From Vulcanimicrobiota bacterium (lineage in GTDB: Bacteria > Vulcanimicrobiota > Vulcanimicrobiia > Vulcanimicrobiales > Vulcanimicrobiaceae): a stretch of 64,000 bases of DNA. The stretch covers positions 1 to 64,000 of the forward strand of contig JAAXCW010000001.1 in the NCBI GenBank assembly GCA_013036095.1, given 5' to 3'. The notes below the pieces were generated by a model. The model saw nothing but the letters and a program-made list of their open reading frames with translations, was not told the origin of the DNA and ran no database searches. A program made the translations under genes and the position numbers. This document shows, piece after piece, positions 33,115 through 42,069 of this stretch. How positions within the stretch are numbered: position 1 is the first letter of the stretch; every line of letters starts with the position of its first letter.

Positions 33115-33536
33115 TATGTGATGGCGCGTTCGATCGCCGGATTACAGAGGAGCTTCTCGATCGCCGCAGCGACCGTTGCCTTGTCCGCCGGTCGATCTTC
33201 TCCGGTAAATAGCCGCCACGCCACGTAATGAATTGCGGCCACGTTCGATGGGCGCGGCGACGCATGGCCGCCACTGGGCATACTGACAACCCAGGTCTCC
33301 CCCACTCGCGGCGTGGGTGAATCGAGTATTTCCAGGACGTGCTTGTTTGGATTGAACAACGATTCGTTGCGCTTCACGCTGACGGCGACGTCTTCGCTCG
33401 ATCCCGGCCCCGCGAATTGCCAAATATCGGCCCGCTCCACGCGGGCCACATCAACTCCGAGCCGGCGCAAAGCCGTCAAAGCGCTGAACGCGGTGTTGTC
33501 GGGAATCTTCAGTTTAATGGCAATGGTGTGCAGCAC
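33114..33536 (-). CDS. purS: PurS-like protein with internal insertion
   Basis: 140 residues from a GTG at 33536. The first ~40 residues read like PurS: HTIAIKLKIPDNTAFSALTALRRLGV then VARVERADIWQF. The last ~20 (ATVAAAIEKLLCNPAIERAIT) match the PurS ending EKLLANxVIEDY. Between them is an extra ~60-70-residue segment, where the normal PurS has only a short strand-turn. PurS links PurQ and PurL in FGAM synthase; the short PurL here needs a PurS, and none lies next to purQ/purL. The operon is purS-purP. Assignment rests on motif similarity only. Confidence 0.6.
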   Translation of the reverse strand: MLHTIAIKLKIPDNTAFSALTALRRLGVDVARVERADIWQFAGPGSSEDVAVSVKRNESLFNPNKHVLEILDSPTPRVGETWVVSMPSGGHASPRPSNVAAIHYVAWRLFTGEDRPADKATVAAAIEKLLCNPAIERAIT

Positions 33537-33635
33537 GTTAGAGGCCGTGGATACCCGCCCACGCTCCGAGGGTCCTCTGCAGCATGAAAAACGGGGGAGC
33601 GGGCGAAAAGCCCTAGCTCTCGAGAGGTTATACGC

Positions 33636-35141
33636 ATGAACACTCAACGCATTCGTTTCTTTGCAATCCTCACGGCGCTGATCTTCGGCCTCCAGATGGT
33701 CCGCATTGCGCCGGCCTCGGCTCAGACGATTCCTATTTCCGATAGTTTTTCGCAGACCGGCACGCAGACGACGACGACCGCCATCGATGCAAACGGAAAT
33801 ACGGTCACGACCGTAACCAGAGACCTCTCGGGGCCGCTAAACAATGGCAATCCCGCAAACAATGCGCAGCCCGGCGCGACCTCGCAAACAAATCACGATG
33901 TGACGACCACTACGACCGACCCAAACGGTCACGAGCTCGACCGCACCGATACGCACGTCCACGAAAACCTCGACAAAGACGGCAAGCCGATCGGCCGCAC
34001 GACGCGCACGTCGACCGATCATACCGACTGGAAAAAAGGCGTAAGGAACCACACTTCAAAAACCGTCACGGAGGATCCGCGAACCGGGGAAAAAACCGTT
34101 GACGATTTTACCACGGAAGATACGTTCTTCGGCGCGGGACCAACCGGTAAATGGGAACAAACCGACGGGCACCAAACGGTAACCGAAGAGAAGAAAGGCA
34201 GCCCCCCTAAGAAAACGATCGATCGCAAGTACGAATGGCCCGAAGGCATTTGGAAAAGCACGCTCGCCTTGTTGCAGCCGGCCATTCCGCAAGCCGGATC
34301 AGGTGCCGGCACGGAGCAAGTTTTTGCTCCAAACGTTTCCGGCCCGGGCTCGGAAATCGTTGCGACCGTCGTCGATTCCAACCAGAATTCAGACCAAAGT
34401 GGACCCACGGATCAAGTGACGGTGCAATTCGACGACAAGAAGGGCGGCCACCACTTCTTCCGGACGTTTACCGATCCCAATGGCCACGTGAACTTCAAGC
34501 TGCCGGCCTACGCCGCCGCTTTTGAGTTGTTCACTCACTTTACGGCGGATCACAAAGCCGGACCGGCCGCCGCACGCTGCTTGGTCGACGGAAATGCAAC
34601 GGTTCCCGGTACGCAAGCCGTCGCGAACGTGCCCTCAACCGGAGAGGCGATTACGCGCGCATCGTCGGCCTACGAGCGCGGCACGAACAACCTCGTGGAC
34701 CTGCAGACGCGCGGGACCGATCCACTGCGGGCGCAAATCAAGTTGAACGGAAGCACCGCCAACGTCGAAACCGTGAGCGCGTCAAACAAGGAAACAAAAG
34801 GGCTCATTTCGCAAGACGCTCCGCTCGGGCGCACGAGCGTGACCGTCGGAACTTCAAATGCGATTCCGGCCGATATCGTCCAATTGCGCGCTGATCCGAT
34901 CGGCGTCTCCGAAACCGGCGCCGTGCAAACCGTCACGGTCCATTGCGACGGCCTGCCCGCATCCGACCCGGGCACGATGTACTTTCAGGTCGGCGGAGCT
35001 GCCGTTCTTGCCGACGGCGGCACGACCACGTCGGTACCGGTGCAAAACGGCATCGCGCAGGTGCGAATCAGGGGCGTGCACTCCGGTGCTGCACTCGTCC
35101 GGTTCAAGCTCCACGCGCAAATTGCCGGCTTTTGGACTTGA
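33636..35141 (+). CDS. Secreted Thr/Asp-rich protein of unknown function
   Basis: 501 residues with a clear signal peptide (MNTQRIRFFAILTALIFGLQMVRIAPASAQ). Residues ~30-200 are polar and low in hydrophobics (TTTTAIDANGNTVTTVTRD, THVHENLDKDGKPIGRTTR), with YD-repeat-like turns. The C-terminal half contains Ig-like beta stretches (ISATVVDSN-like, DQVTVQFDDKKGGHHFFRTFTDPNGHVNF; VQTVTVHCDGLP). AGAGG precedes the ATG. It overlaps the next small membrane gene by 4 bp. No family recognised; probably a surface or extracellular protein. Confidence 0.7.
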   Translation: MNTQRIRFFAILTALIFGLQMVRIAPASAQTIPISDSFSQTGTQTTTTAIDANGNTVTTVTRDLSGPLNNGNPANNAQPGATSQTNHDVTTTTTDPNGHELDRTDTHVHENLDKDGKPIGRTTRTSTDHTDWKKGVRNHTSKTVTEDPRTGEKTVDDFTTEDTFFGAGPTGKWEQTDGHQTVTEEKKGSPPKKTIDRKYEWPEGIWKSTLALLQPAIPQAGSGAGTEQVFAPNVSGPGSEIVATVVDSNQNSDQSGPTDQVTVQFDDKKGGHHFFRTFTDPNGHVNFKLPAYAAAFELFTHFTADHKAGPAAARCLVDGNATVPGTQAVANVPSTGEAITRASSAYERGTNNLVDLQTRGTDPLRAQIKLNGSTANVETVSASNKETKGLISQDAPLGRTSVTVGTSNAIPADIVQLRADPIGVSETGAVQTVTVHCDGLPASDPGTMYFQVGGAAVLADGGTTTSVPVQNGIAQVRIRGVHSGAALVRFKLHAQIAGFWT

Positions 35142-35404
35142 TACGTTTTAACCCGTTGGCGTTAGCGCTGGCGTTCGGCGTCGCCAAAGGCGTCCTCGCC
35201 CTCTCGAATTTCGCTCCGCTGTCGTTGATGATGAACAGCACGTTTTTGCGGCACCTCCCTTTCGGATTGGCCGCGATCGGCAGTGGGTTCATGGTCACCT
35301 CGCTCATATGGAATTTCGTGGGCGGAGTTATTGCCGGCGGCTTGTTCGCGCTGATCTACAACAAAATAGCCGACGCTGCGGTTCGGGGTTCGGCGACGAC
35401 GTAA
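35138..35404 (+). CDS. Small two-helix membrane protein
   Basis: 88 residues from a TTG at 35138 overlapping the previous stop as TTGA. Two hydrophobic segments (NPLALALAFGVAKGVLALSNFAPL and FMVTSLIWNFVGGVIAGGLFALIYNKI) with a short linker. Likely co-transcribed with the secreted protein. It resembles small DUF5676-type membrane proteins, but I am not sure of that family. Confidence 0.6.
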   Translation: MIRFNPLALALAFGVAKGVLALSNFAPLSLMMNSTFLRHLPFGLAAIGSGFMVTSLIWNFVGGVIAGGLFALIYNKIADAAVRGSATT

Positions 35405-35424
35405 GCGCTGTAGGTGAGCAAGAC

Positions 35425-36189
35425 CTATTGGAGCGCTTTTGCAAATGCGCGAAAAAATGTTGCGCCGCCGGATGGGGCGAGAGTATCTTTACCTTCGGCG
35501 CGATCGGGGTGGTTAAAATTCCAAGCGTCGCGCTCGGGGTGCGGCATGATCGCCAGTACGTTGCCGGCCTTGTTCGTTAGCCCGGCGCACCGCAACGCCG
35601 AACCGTTCGGAACGGCCGCGTCGTCGACGGTTCCATCTGAATGTGCGTAAACGAACGCGATATGGCCACCCGAGGTTATTTCTTCCAAATGCTCGGCGGA
35701 CGCGGCTAAGCGCCCCTCGCCGTGAGCGGCCCATGCCGGAATGAGCGTATCGCTCGCTAGTTCCGCCGTAATCGCGCACCGCGATGGATCCGCTGCGAGC
35801 TTTATGTGGACGTGTTTGCAGATGAACTTGCCGGTAGGAGCGTTGTGCGTGAAGGCTGCCGTTGGCTTGCGAAGGGCGCCGGTTCCCGGAACGAGTCCGG
35901 CTTCGAGTAAAATCTGAGCCCCATTGCAGATGCCCAAAACCAATTTACCCTTTCCAGCCGCTTCGATCACGTAGTCCATCATCGGCTCGTGCGCCGAGAT
36001 CGCACCCGCACGAATGCGATCTTCGTACGCGAAGCCGCCCGGGAGTACATACGCGTCATATCTGAGAAGCGACGCCGCCTTACTCCAGTGGACGCTCTCC
36101 GCGTTGAGCCCTACGTCGCGGCAAATGCGAACCGTTTCGGCCTCGCTATTTGTGCCGGGGAAGACAAGCACCGCAACTTTCGCGCTCAC
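35425..36189 (-). CDS. purQ: Phosphoribosylformylglycinamidine synthase, glutaminase subunit PurQ
   Basis: 254 residues from the GTG at 36189, overlapping the purL stop as GTGA. Class I glutaminase motifs: VLVFPGTNSEAET, YVLPGGFAYEDRIRAGA, LGICNGAQILLEAGLVPG (nucleophile Cys), and NVLAIMPHPERDAW with the catalytic His. It supplies ammonia to PurL for FGAM formation. Confidence 0.94.
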   Translation of the reverse strand: MSAKVAVLVFPGTNSEAETVRICRDVGLNAESVHWSKAASLLRYDAYVLPGGFAYEDRIRAGAISAHEPMMDYVIEAAGKGKLVLGICNGAQILLEAGLVPGTGALRKPTAAFTHNAPTGKFICKHVHIKLAADPSRCAITAELASDTLIPAWAAHGEGRLAASAEHLEEITSGGHIAFVYAHSDGTVDDAAVPNGSALRCAGLTNKAGNVLAIMPHPERDAWNFNHPDRAEGKDTLAPSGGATFFRAFAKALQ

Positions 36190-38348
36190 GCGTAGATCTC
36201 GGCCAGCGGCTTTAGCCACGCAGCGCGCAGTTCGTCCAGATCCCAGAATTGGCCGCCTGAAGCGATGTCGACTTCGCCTTCGATATCTGCGACCGTCACA
36301 ATGCCTACACGCCGCCAGTCGTCAGGCGATAGCTTCCGGCTTGCAAGATCCTCGAAAGCCGCGGCTTCGGCCGCTTCGATTAACCAGCCGCGATGATGCC
36401 CTTCCTGCGCAATTCCCGTTGTGAATTCGACGCCAAAATCATTTCCGGAGGCAAACGCCATTTGTGCCGCCGCTGCCAACATGCCATCGTCTCCGATCGC
36501 TCGGACCGACAAAATCAACCTGTCGTTGATTCCCTCAAGGACCGCAACCATGCGTTTACTTTCGGTTGGCGAGTTGGTCGCATCTCCCCGAGCTCCGACA
36601 AAATACAGGCGAGAACCCGGACGTTTCAGCGCCGGAGTGACCACCTTACCAATATTGTCGAGCACCCCGATGCATCCGATTATCGGCGACGACGGGATAG
36701 CCGTTCCGGATGCTGATTCATTATACAGACTCACATTGCCGGATACAAACGGCAGCCCCAGAATTTTGGCTTCCTCCGATAGCGCCGCGACGGCGCTAAC
36801 GAGCTCCCCATAATGCTCTTCGTTATTCGGATTGCCGAAATTCAGGCAATCCGTTAAACCGATGGGTCGAGCTCCGACCGCGACGACTTTCCGAACCGCT
36901 TCGAAGACGCTTGCGCCAACGCTTAATGCTACGCCGAATGGCGCACCCGGAACCGGCGCAATGACCCCCGCGTCCGCGTGACCGCGCGGAATAACGGTCC
37001 TTCCCCGCACGACCGAATCGTATTCTTTGTACAGCGGTTCGCGCGAGCAGGCGTTTATGTGCGCCAGCGTTTTGGTTAAGGGCGCAGCCCCTCCCCGTAT
37101 GTCATCCTGAGCGGTGATGTCATCCTGAGTAAGCCTGCCCTGAGCTTGTCGAAGGGTCGAAGGACGAGCGCTACCACCGAGCGTTCTTTCAGTCGAAGGG
37201 GCGCCGGTTAGAAAATCAACCGGCACGTCCATGACGATGTCGCTACCGTACCGCATGACGTAACGCTTCTCGGCCTGCACGGCTCCGATGACGGTCGCCC
37301 GGGCGCCGCGGGCAATCTCAGGGAGCGAAAACTCTTCATTATATATGCGCAACACGTCGGCGGTCACATCGCCGGGCAAGACCCAGGCCAGCCGCTCCTG
37401 CGTTTCGCCGACGGCAATCACTTCCGGCGGCAAGTCCTGCACCGCAACGTTGACGTCGTCGAGATCGATGATCGCTCCATAGCCGCCCGCCGCACAGAGC
37501 TCCGCGGTGCAACCCATGATACCGCCGGCGCCCAAATCCTTGAAGCCGGCCGTGATTTTCTTCTCGCGCAGATATTCGAAGACGCGATAGGACGCCCGCA
37601 TGATGACATTTTTGAGAAACGGATCCGGAACCTGAACTGCGCTCTTGTTGGCTTCCTGGTTATCTTCTGCCAACGTCAGCGATGAAAATGAGGCGCCGCC
37701 GAAACCGCTTGCGTCGGTCGCTTTCCCGACGAGCACGATATCCCATCCGGCCGAGCCGTCCGGCGCCCGCGAACGTATGATCTCGCTCTCTTTCACAAGG
37801 CCCAATGCGATCACGTTGACCAGGCAATTGTCGTTGAAGCCTTCGTCGAAGTAGACGTCGCCGGCGATGTTTGGGACGCCGATCGCGTTTCCGTATGCCG
37901 CGATACCGTCGACGACTTGTTGCGCGACGTAGCGCTGGTGGGAATTCGGATCATCGACGTTGCCGAAGCGCAGGCAATCGGCCAGCGCGATCACTTCCGC
38001 GCCCATGCACAGCACGTCGCGCACGATGCCGCCGACCCCGGTCGCGGCGCCTTCGAACGGCACGACTTGTGAAGGATGGTTGTGCGATTCATGCGCGATG
38101 ACGACGCCGTAACGCTCGCCCTTGTATTCCCCGAGATGCAAGATGCCCGCATCCTCACCCGGCCCGAGGACCACGCTTGCTCCGGTCGTCGGCAACTGCT
38201 TGAGCAGGTGGCGGCTGCTCTTGTAGGAGCAATGTTCGCTCCACTGCGCATCGAACGCGTGCAGCTCGACGGTCGTTGGCTCGCGGCCCAAACCCTCGGC
38301 GATGCGGCGCAACTCGTCGGGCCGCAAGGCCAAAGCGAGCCTAGCCAA
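36186..38348 (-). CDS. purL: Phosphoribosylformylglycinamidine synthase subunit PurL, with in-frame repeat insertion
   Basis: 720 residues, the small (PurSQ-dependent) type. Motifs: WSEHCSYKSSRHLLKQLP, GIDSD-like GEDAGILHLGEYKGERYGVVIAHESHNHPSQVVPFEGAATGVGGIVRD, GLVKESEIIRSRAPDGSAGWDIVLVGKATDASGFGGASFSS, LTDCLNFGNPNNEEHYGEL and GNVSLYNES. Residues ~394-417 (STLRQAQGRLTQDDITAQDDI) come from a double dispersed repeat in the linker between the two halves. Start is TTG 38348, overlapping purC-E by 8 bp. Confidence 0.94.
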   Translation of the reverse strand: MARLALALRPDELRRIAEGLGREPTTVELHAFDAQWSEHCSYKSSRHLLKQLPTTGASVVLGPGEDAGILHLGEYKGERYGVVIAHESHNHPSQVVPFEGAATGVGGIVRDVLCMGAEVIALADCLRFGNVDDPNSHQRYVAQQVVDGIAAYGNAIGVPNIAGDVYFDEGFNDNCLVNVIALGLVKESEIIRSRAPDGSAGWDIVLVGKATDASGFGGASFSSLTLAEDNQEANKSAVQVPDPFLKNVIMRASYRVFEYLREKKITAGFKDLGAGGIMGCTAELCAAGGYGAIIDLDDVNVAVQDLPPEVIAVGETQERLAWVLPGDVTADVLRIYNEEFSLPEIARGARATVIGAVQAEKRYVMRYGSDIVMDVPVDFLTGAPSTERTLGGSARPSTLRQAQGRLTQDDITAQDDIRGGAAPLTKTLAHINACSREPLYKEYDSVVRGRTVIPRGHADAGVIAPVPGAPFGVALSVGASVFEAVRKVVAVGARPIGLTDCLNFGNPNNEEHYGELVSAVAALSEEAKILGLPFVSGNVSLYNESASGTAIPSSPIIGCIGVLDNIGKVVTPALKRPGSRLYFVGARGDATNSPTESKRMVAVLEGINDRLILSVRAIGDDGMLAAAAQMAFASGNDFGVEFTTGIAQEGHHRGWLIEAAEAAAFEDLASRKLSPDDWRRVGIVTVADIEGEVDIASGGQFWDLDELRAAWLKPLAEIYA
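37101..37167 (+). repeat. Palindromic repeat locus 11, double copy inside purL
   Basis: Two GTCATCCTGAG heads 18 bp apart, then GCCTGCCCTGAGCTTGTCGAAGGGTCGAAGGACG. Read in frame on the minus strand they give two QDD motifs. Confidence 0.9.
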
Positions 38349-39543
38349 AGTTCGGCGGGGGCTGTGCCGGCTGCATGTTGAGCGCGGCGTCGGCTTGCAG
38401 CACCGCCGAACGCATATTGGTTTGCACCATCAGCGTGCGTCCGAACATCACGGTGTCTTCTAGCCCGAGCACTTTGGCGCACTGCAGCGCCACCGCGCCG
38501 GGCTCTTTGCCGCCGGCTTCAAAAACGGGCGCACTCGTGGTGCCCTCGATGATTGCGTGTAGGGCGCCGTCGGATCCGGAAACCGTCACGTAAACCAAGC
38601 GCGCGAAGCTCGCGTCGTGTTGCTGTATGAGCTGCAATACGAAGCCCGGAGTTTTCGCGGCGCTGGCGACGTGGCGCACGATCGGTAATCCGAGTTGCGC
38701 CAGCGCTTGCGAGAGCGCGTTGACCTCGGACGTCTGATCGGGTTTCTCGGCAAAGATCGCGATCATGCCCGGACGCATGACCGGAAAATTTCCCGTCATC
38801 TCGGTCACTTGCTCATAAGCGCTCTTTACGTAGCTGAGCGCTTCGTCGTCGACCTTTTCCAGATTGCGGTAAATCTGCTTATCCAGCATCCGATCTTCAC
38901 GTCCGCCGGGCCAGATGCGCCACGAGTCGTTGTCGATCACGTCGGCGATAACGAGCTGTCCTTGGTTTTCACCGCTCGCCAGCCTGCCGAACTCCAGTTT
39001 CAGATCGACCAGCATGACGTCACGCTTCCGCCACGCGTGCGCCAATATCTCAAACGTGATGCGCGCGATTTCACTCATCGCCGCAATTTCCGGCGGCTGC
39101 GCGATATTGCGCGAGACGATTTCATCTGGCGTAATCAGAGGATCATGGTTAGCGTCATCTTTTAGAAAGAACTCGAGCATACGCGGAATGAGAATGGCGC
39201 CGCGCTGCATACCGGGATTGCGCTTCACCAGCGACCCCGCCGCCACACCGCGCACCACCGCTTCGAGCGGAATCATGTTGCAGCGGCGCACGAGCATCTC
39301 ATTTTGATCGTCGTCTTCGCCGCCGCTCAGATAGTGGGTCGGCAAACCGCAAAGATTCAGCAGCCGGAAAACGCGCGCCGTCGTTTGCGCCGCTAAACGC
39401 CCTTTGCCGGCAATCTCGTTGCGCCGCGCACCGTCGCCGGCGCTGATCGCATCGGTTTGCTTGATGACCGCGACATCCGGCTGCCCCGGGCTTTCGTAAA
39501 GCACTTTGGTCTTGCCGTGAGCGATCTCGATGCCTTTGTTCAT
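38341..39543 (-). CDS. purC: Bifunctional SAICAR synthetase - PurE-like AIR carboxylase (PAICS-like fusion)
   Basis: 400 residues from the ATG at 39543. Residues 1-~240 are PurC: EIAHGKTKVLYESPGQPDVAVIKQTDAISAGDGARR, CNMIPLEAVVRGVAAGSLVKR, MLVDLKLEFGR, VIADVIDNDSWRIWPGG. Residues ~255-395 look like the class II PurE half of animal PAICS: GMIAIFAEKPDQTSEVNALSQALAQLGLPIVRHVASAAKTP, YVTVSGSDGALHAIIEGTTSAPVF, then a long helical end. The PurC-then-PurE order matches PAICS. The PurE half is diverged, so AIR carboxylase activity is inferred. Confidence 0.82.
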   Translation of the reverse strand: MNKGIEIAHGKTKVLYESPGQPDVAVIKQTDAISAGDGARRNEIAGKGRLAAQTTARVFRLLNLCGLPTHYLSGGEDDDQNEMLVRRCNMIPLEAVVRGVAAGSLVKRNPGMQRGAILIPRMLEFFLKDDANHDPLITPDEIVSRNIAQPPEIAAMSEIARITFEILAHAWRKRDVMLVDLKLEFGRLASGENQGQLVIADVIDNDSWRIWPGGREDRMLDKQIYRNLEKVDDEALSYVKSAYEQVTEMTGNFPVMRPGMIAIFAEKPDQTSEVNALSQALAQLGLPIVRHVASAAKTPGFVLQLIQQHDASFARLVYVTVSGSDGALHAIIEGTTSAPVFEAGGKEPGAVALQCAKVLGLEDTVMFGRTLMVQTNMRSAVLQADAALNMQPAQPPPNFG

Positions 39544-39552
39544 TTCCCTATT

Positions 39553-39617
39553 GTCATCCTGAGTAGCGCGTCTTCGACGCGCGTGTCGAAGGACGGCCGA
39601 GCGACGCCGGGGCCCGC
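39553..39617 (+). repeat. Palindromic repeat locus 12, 3' end of purB
   Basis: GTCATCCTGAGTAGC, stem-loop GCGCGTC-TTC-GACGCGC, GTGTCGAAGGACGGCCGAGC...GGGGCCCGC. It supplies the purB stop codon (TGA within GGATGAC) and the last ~20 residues. Confidence 0.9.
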
Positions 39618-41032
39618 GTGATAGTCGCCTGCGCGGGAAACGGCTCAAGGTTCTCGATCCGGTCCGCAAGCGCAAGTGCGCGCGCGGGCGCACTTCCCGT
39701 GTGACCTGACGGTTCGAGCATCCGGCGAATCTCAGCCGGATCGAGGCGGCCGGTGAGCTCCGGTTCCTCCGTCAACAGCTGGCCGAGCGGGTTTTCCTTA
39801 CCGCGCGCGACGGCTTCCCACGCTCGCATCGAAGCGGCGCGCAACAGTTCGTGCGTCGCCTGGCGGTCGCCGCCGGCGCGCACGGCCTCCAGCAACACCG
39901 ACTCCGTTCCCGCGAACGGACCATAGGTGCGCAAGTTATCCGCAATGCGTTTGGTTTCAACCGTAAGCCCGTTCACCACTCGAATCGCCAACTGCACGAT
40001 TTCGTCGGTGCAGAGCAGCGCCTCGGGCAGAATCGTTCGCCTGTTCGCGCTATCGTCGAGCGTGCGCTCGAGATAATTTGTCGCCGCGTTCTGCCAGGCA
40101 ACGCCGGCATATGCTGGAAGAAGTCGCGCAAGCGAATCGATGCGCTCGCATAAGATCGGATTGCGTTTGAAGGGCATCGCGGAACTGCCGACTTGTTTCT
40201 CCCCAAACGGTTCACGAAGCTCGCCAAACTCCGGTGAGCTCAAGATGCGAATGTCGGCGGCGAATTTCGAAAGCGACGCACCGATTCCCGCAAGCGCGCT
40301 CAGGAGCAGAAAGTCCAGCTTGCGCGGATAGGTTTGTGTGCTGATATCGCGAGCCGTCAATCCGAATCGATCGAGCACCGCCCTCTCCATCGACTCCACC
40401 GAACCGGCGCCGCTGCCGTTGAGCAGTTGCTGGTATGAGGCGGCGGTCCCGACCGCTCCGCGCATGCCTTTGGCGGTGAGGTTCTCGAAAGCGAAGCGCA
40501 GCGCCGCGTCATCGATGAGTAAATCTTGTGCGTAAACGGCGAAACGGTATCCGAGCGTCGTGGGCTCAGCCGGCTGCAGATGCGTAAACGCCATGCAGAC
40601 CACGTCCGAAGTCTCGCGAATGCGCCTGGCAAATGCGCGCAGCAGGTCGCCAAGCGAAGCACCAATCATCGCCGTCGCGCGCCGCAGCCGATACGTTTCA
40701 ACCGTGTCTTCGATGTCCATCGACGTCGCGCCGAGGTGGAGCTTCCCGCCTCCGACGCGTGCCTGCGAAGCAAAAACACGGATCTCCGCCATCAGATCGT
40801 GATGGATTTCGCCTTCGATTTTTAGCGCGGCATCTACATCGACGTCGTCCGCGTGAGCGCGAATATCGTCAACTTCTTCAGCCGATACGAGCCCGTACTG
40901 CGACTGCGCTTCTGCTAAAGCCAGCCACACCTGACGCCACAGTCTGCGCCGTTCGTGCTCGGAAAAAAGCGAGCGCAGCTCGGCGCGCCCGTATCTCCAA
41001 GAGAACGGCGACGCGTAAGAATCGTAGGTCAT
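39554..41032 (-). CDS. purB: Adenylosuccinate lyase
   Basis: 492 residues. Fumarase/aspartase superfamily: SPFSWRYGRAELRSLFSEHERRRLWRQVWLALAEAQ, LHLGATSMDIEDTVETYRLR, FTHLQPAEPTTLGYRFAVYAQDL, the signature loop VGSSAMPFKRNPILCERIDSLAR, and NYLERTLDDSANRRTILPEA. The natural fold ends near EPFPAQATIT; the remaining GRPSTRASKTRYSG is repeat-encoded. It performs both the SAICAR and adenylosuccinate steps. The ATG overlaps the holA stop. Confidence 0.94.
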   Translation of the reverse strand: MTYDSYASPFSWRYGRAELRSLFSEHERRRLWRQVWLALAEAQSQYGLVSAEEVDDIRAHADDVDVDAALKIEGEIHHDLMAEIRVFASQARVGGGKLHLGATSMDIEDTVETYRLRRATAMIGASLGDLLRAFARRIRETSDVVCMAFTHLQPAEPTTLGYRFAVYAQDLLIDDAALRFAFENLTAKGMRGAVGTAASYQQLLNGSGAGSVESMERAVLDRFGLTARDISTQTYPRKLDFLLLSALAGIGASLSKFAADIRILSSPEFGELREPFGEKQVGSSAMPFKRNPILCERIDSLARLLPAYAGVAWQNAATNYLERTLDDSANRRTILPEALLCTDEIVQLAIRVVNGLTVETKRIADNLRTYGPFAGTESVLLEAVRAGGDRQATHELLRAASMRAWEAVARGKENPLGQLLTEEPELTGRLDPAEIRRMLEPSGHTGSAPARALALADRIENLEPFPAQATITRAPASLGRPSTRASKTRYSG

Positions 41033-42012
41033 GCGGTGGTCGAACGTTTCGCGCTCAGGCCGGCCAGTTCCGCGGTCAAGAGTTCGACCGCCAGCTCGGG
41101 GTCGTCGATGCGGCCGGTGACGATAGCGTCAAAGGCGCCTATCGCGCGCTCGAATGCGCGCCGGGCGCGCTGTTCCCCCACCCGGGCGGCAACCGGGCCC
41201 AGCGCCCGCGAACGCCACGCTGAGCGGCCCATCAGTTGGCCGCCGCGCGCGAGTTCCCACAATAGCCCGCATTCGGTCGCCGCCGCATAGACCAGTGGAA
41301 CGCCGGCCGTACGATCGGTCGAAAACATTTCGCGCGCGATTGCGAGCGCTTCGGCAACGCGCCCTTCAACGAGAGCGCCGGCATACTTGTACGCTTTGGG
41401 GTCTTCAATAGAAAGTGTCTCTTGCTCGAGGTCCGCAAACGTGATCTTCTTGCCCCCGAGCGCGAGCTTTTGCAGATCGTTGCGGATCGCGGCGAGATCT
41501 GCGCTGCTGCCGGCAAGCGCACCGACGACGCGCGGCTCGGCCGTCGCTTTGAGATCCGCGAGCGTTTCCTCGGTGAATCGCTTGCGCACGTCGTCGTTCG
41601 CGGTGGTGTCGATGCGCAACGCGCTGCGACCCGCCATGGCGCCGAAGGGCTGCGGACGTTGCGCGCGCGGCGAAAGTAAATCGCAGATGACCAGTATGTT
41701 GCCGTCCGGTACGCCTTCGGCCACGCTCCAAATGTCGCGCCGGATCGCGGTTTTGAGCGTTTGCGCGTCGGTTATCACGATCAGCCGCGATGTAGACAGA
41801 AACGGCATTGCCTGCACGGCTTCCCGCAGCCGGATTGTATCGTCGAGATCGCCGGCCGGAAAGCGGTCGAGGTTTAAGTCGCGCGTCTCGGCGGGAAGGA
41901 CGCGTTCGATCACGATTTCCAGCGCGCGATCGGCGAGTGCGCGCTCGGTGCCCTCGATAATCGCGAGCCTGCCGATCGCGGGCTGCTTGTCGACAAAATC
42001 GTAAAACTTCAC
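41029..42012 (-). CDS. holA: DNA polymerase III subunit delta
   Basis: 327 residues from a GTG at 42012 (VKFYDFVDKQPAIGRLAIIEGTE); a TTG at 42054 is possible. HolA pattern: GTERALADRALEIVIERVL, ETRDLNLDRFPAGDLDDTIRLREAVQAMPFLSTSRLIVITDAQ, a degenerate ATPase region without Walker A, and C-terminal collar helices AYKYAGALVEGRVAEALAIAREMF. It opens the sliding clamp within the clamp loader. It is the first gene of the purB-purC-purL-purQ run. Confidence 0.85.
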   Translation of the reverse strand: MKFYDFVDKQPAIGRLAIIEGTERALADRALEIVIERVLPAETRDLNLDRFPAGDLDDTIRLREAVQAMPFLSTSRLIVITDAQTLKTAIRRDIWSVAEGVPDGNILVICDLLSPRAQRPQPFGAMAGRSALRIDTTANDDVRKRFTEETLADLKATAEPRVVGALAGSSADLAAIRNDLQKLALGGKKITFADLEQETLSIEDPKAYKYAGALVEGRVAEALAIAREMFSTDRTAGVPLVYAAATECGLLWELARGGQLMGRSAWRSRALGPVAARVGEQRARRAFERAIGAFDAIVTGRIDDPELAVELLTAELAGLSAKRSTTA

Positions 42013-42069
42013 GCCCGGCAGTATTCGGCAGGCCGCAAAGACGCGCCTCGCCAACCCCGCGCCAACACG

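Noticed and set aside
39543-39693. N-terminal extension of the PurC-PurE frame (contains ATQDD)
   Set aside because: The ATG at 39543 gives the conserved PurC start. The longer frame is repeat-derived and overlaps the purB gene antiparallel in sense, so it is only open by chance.
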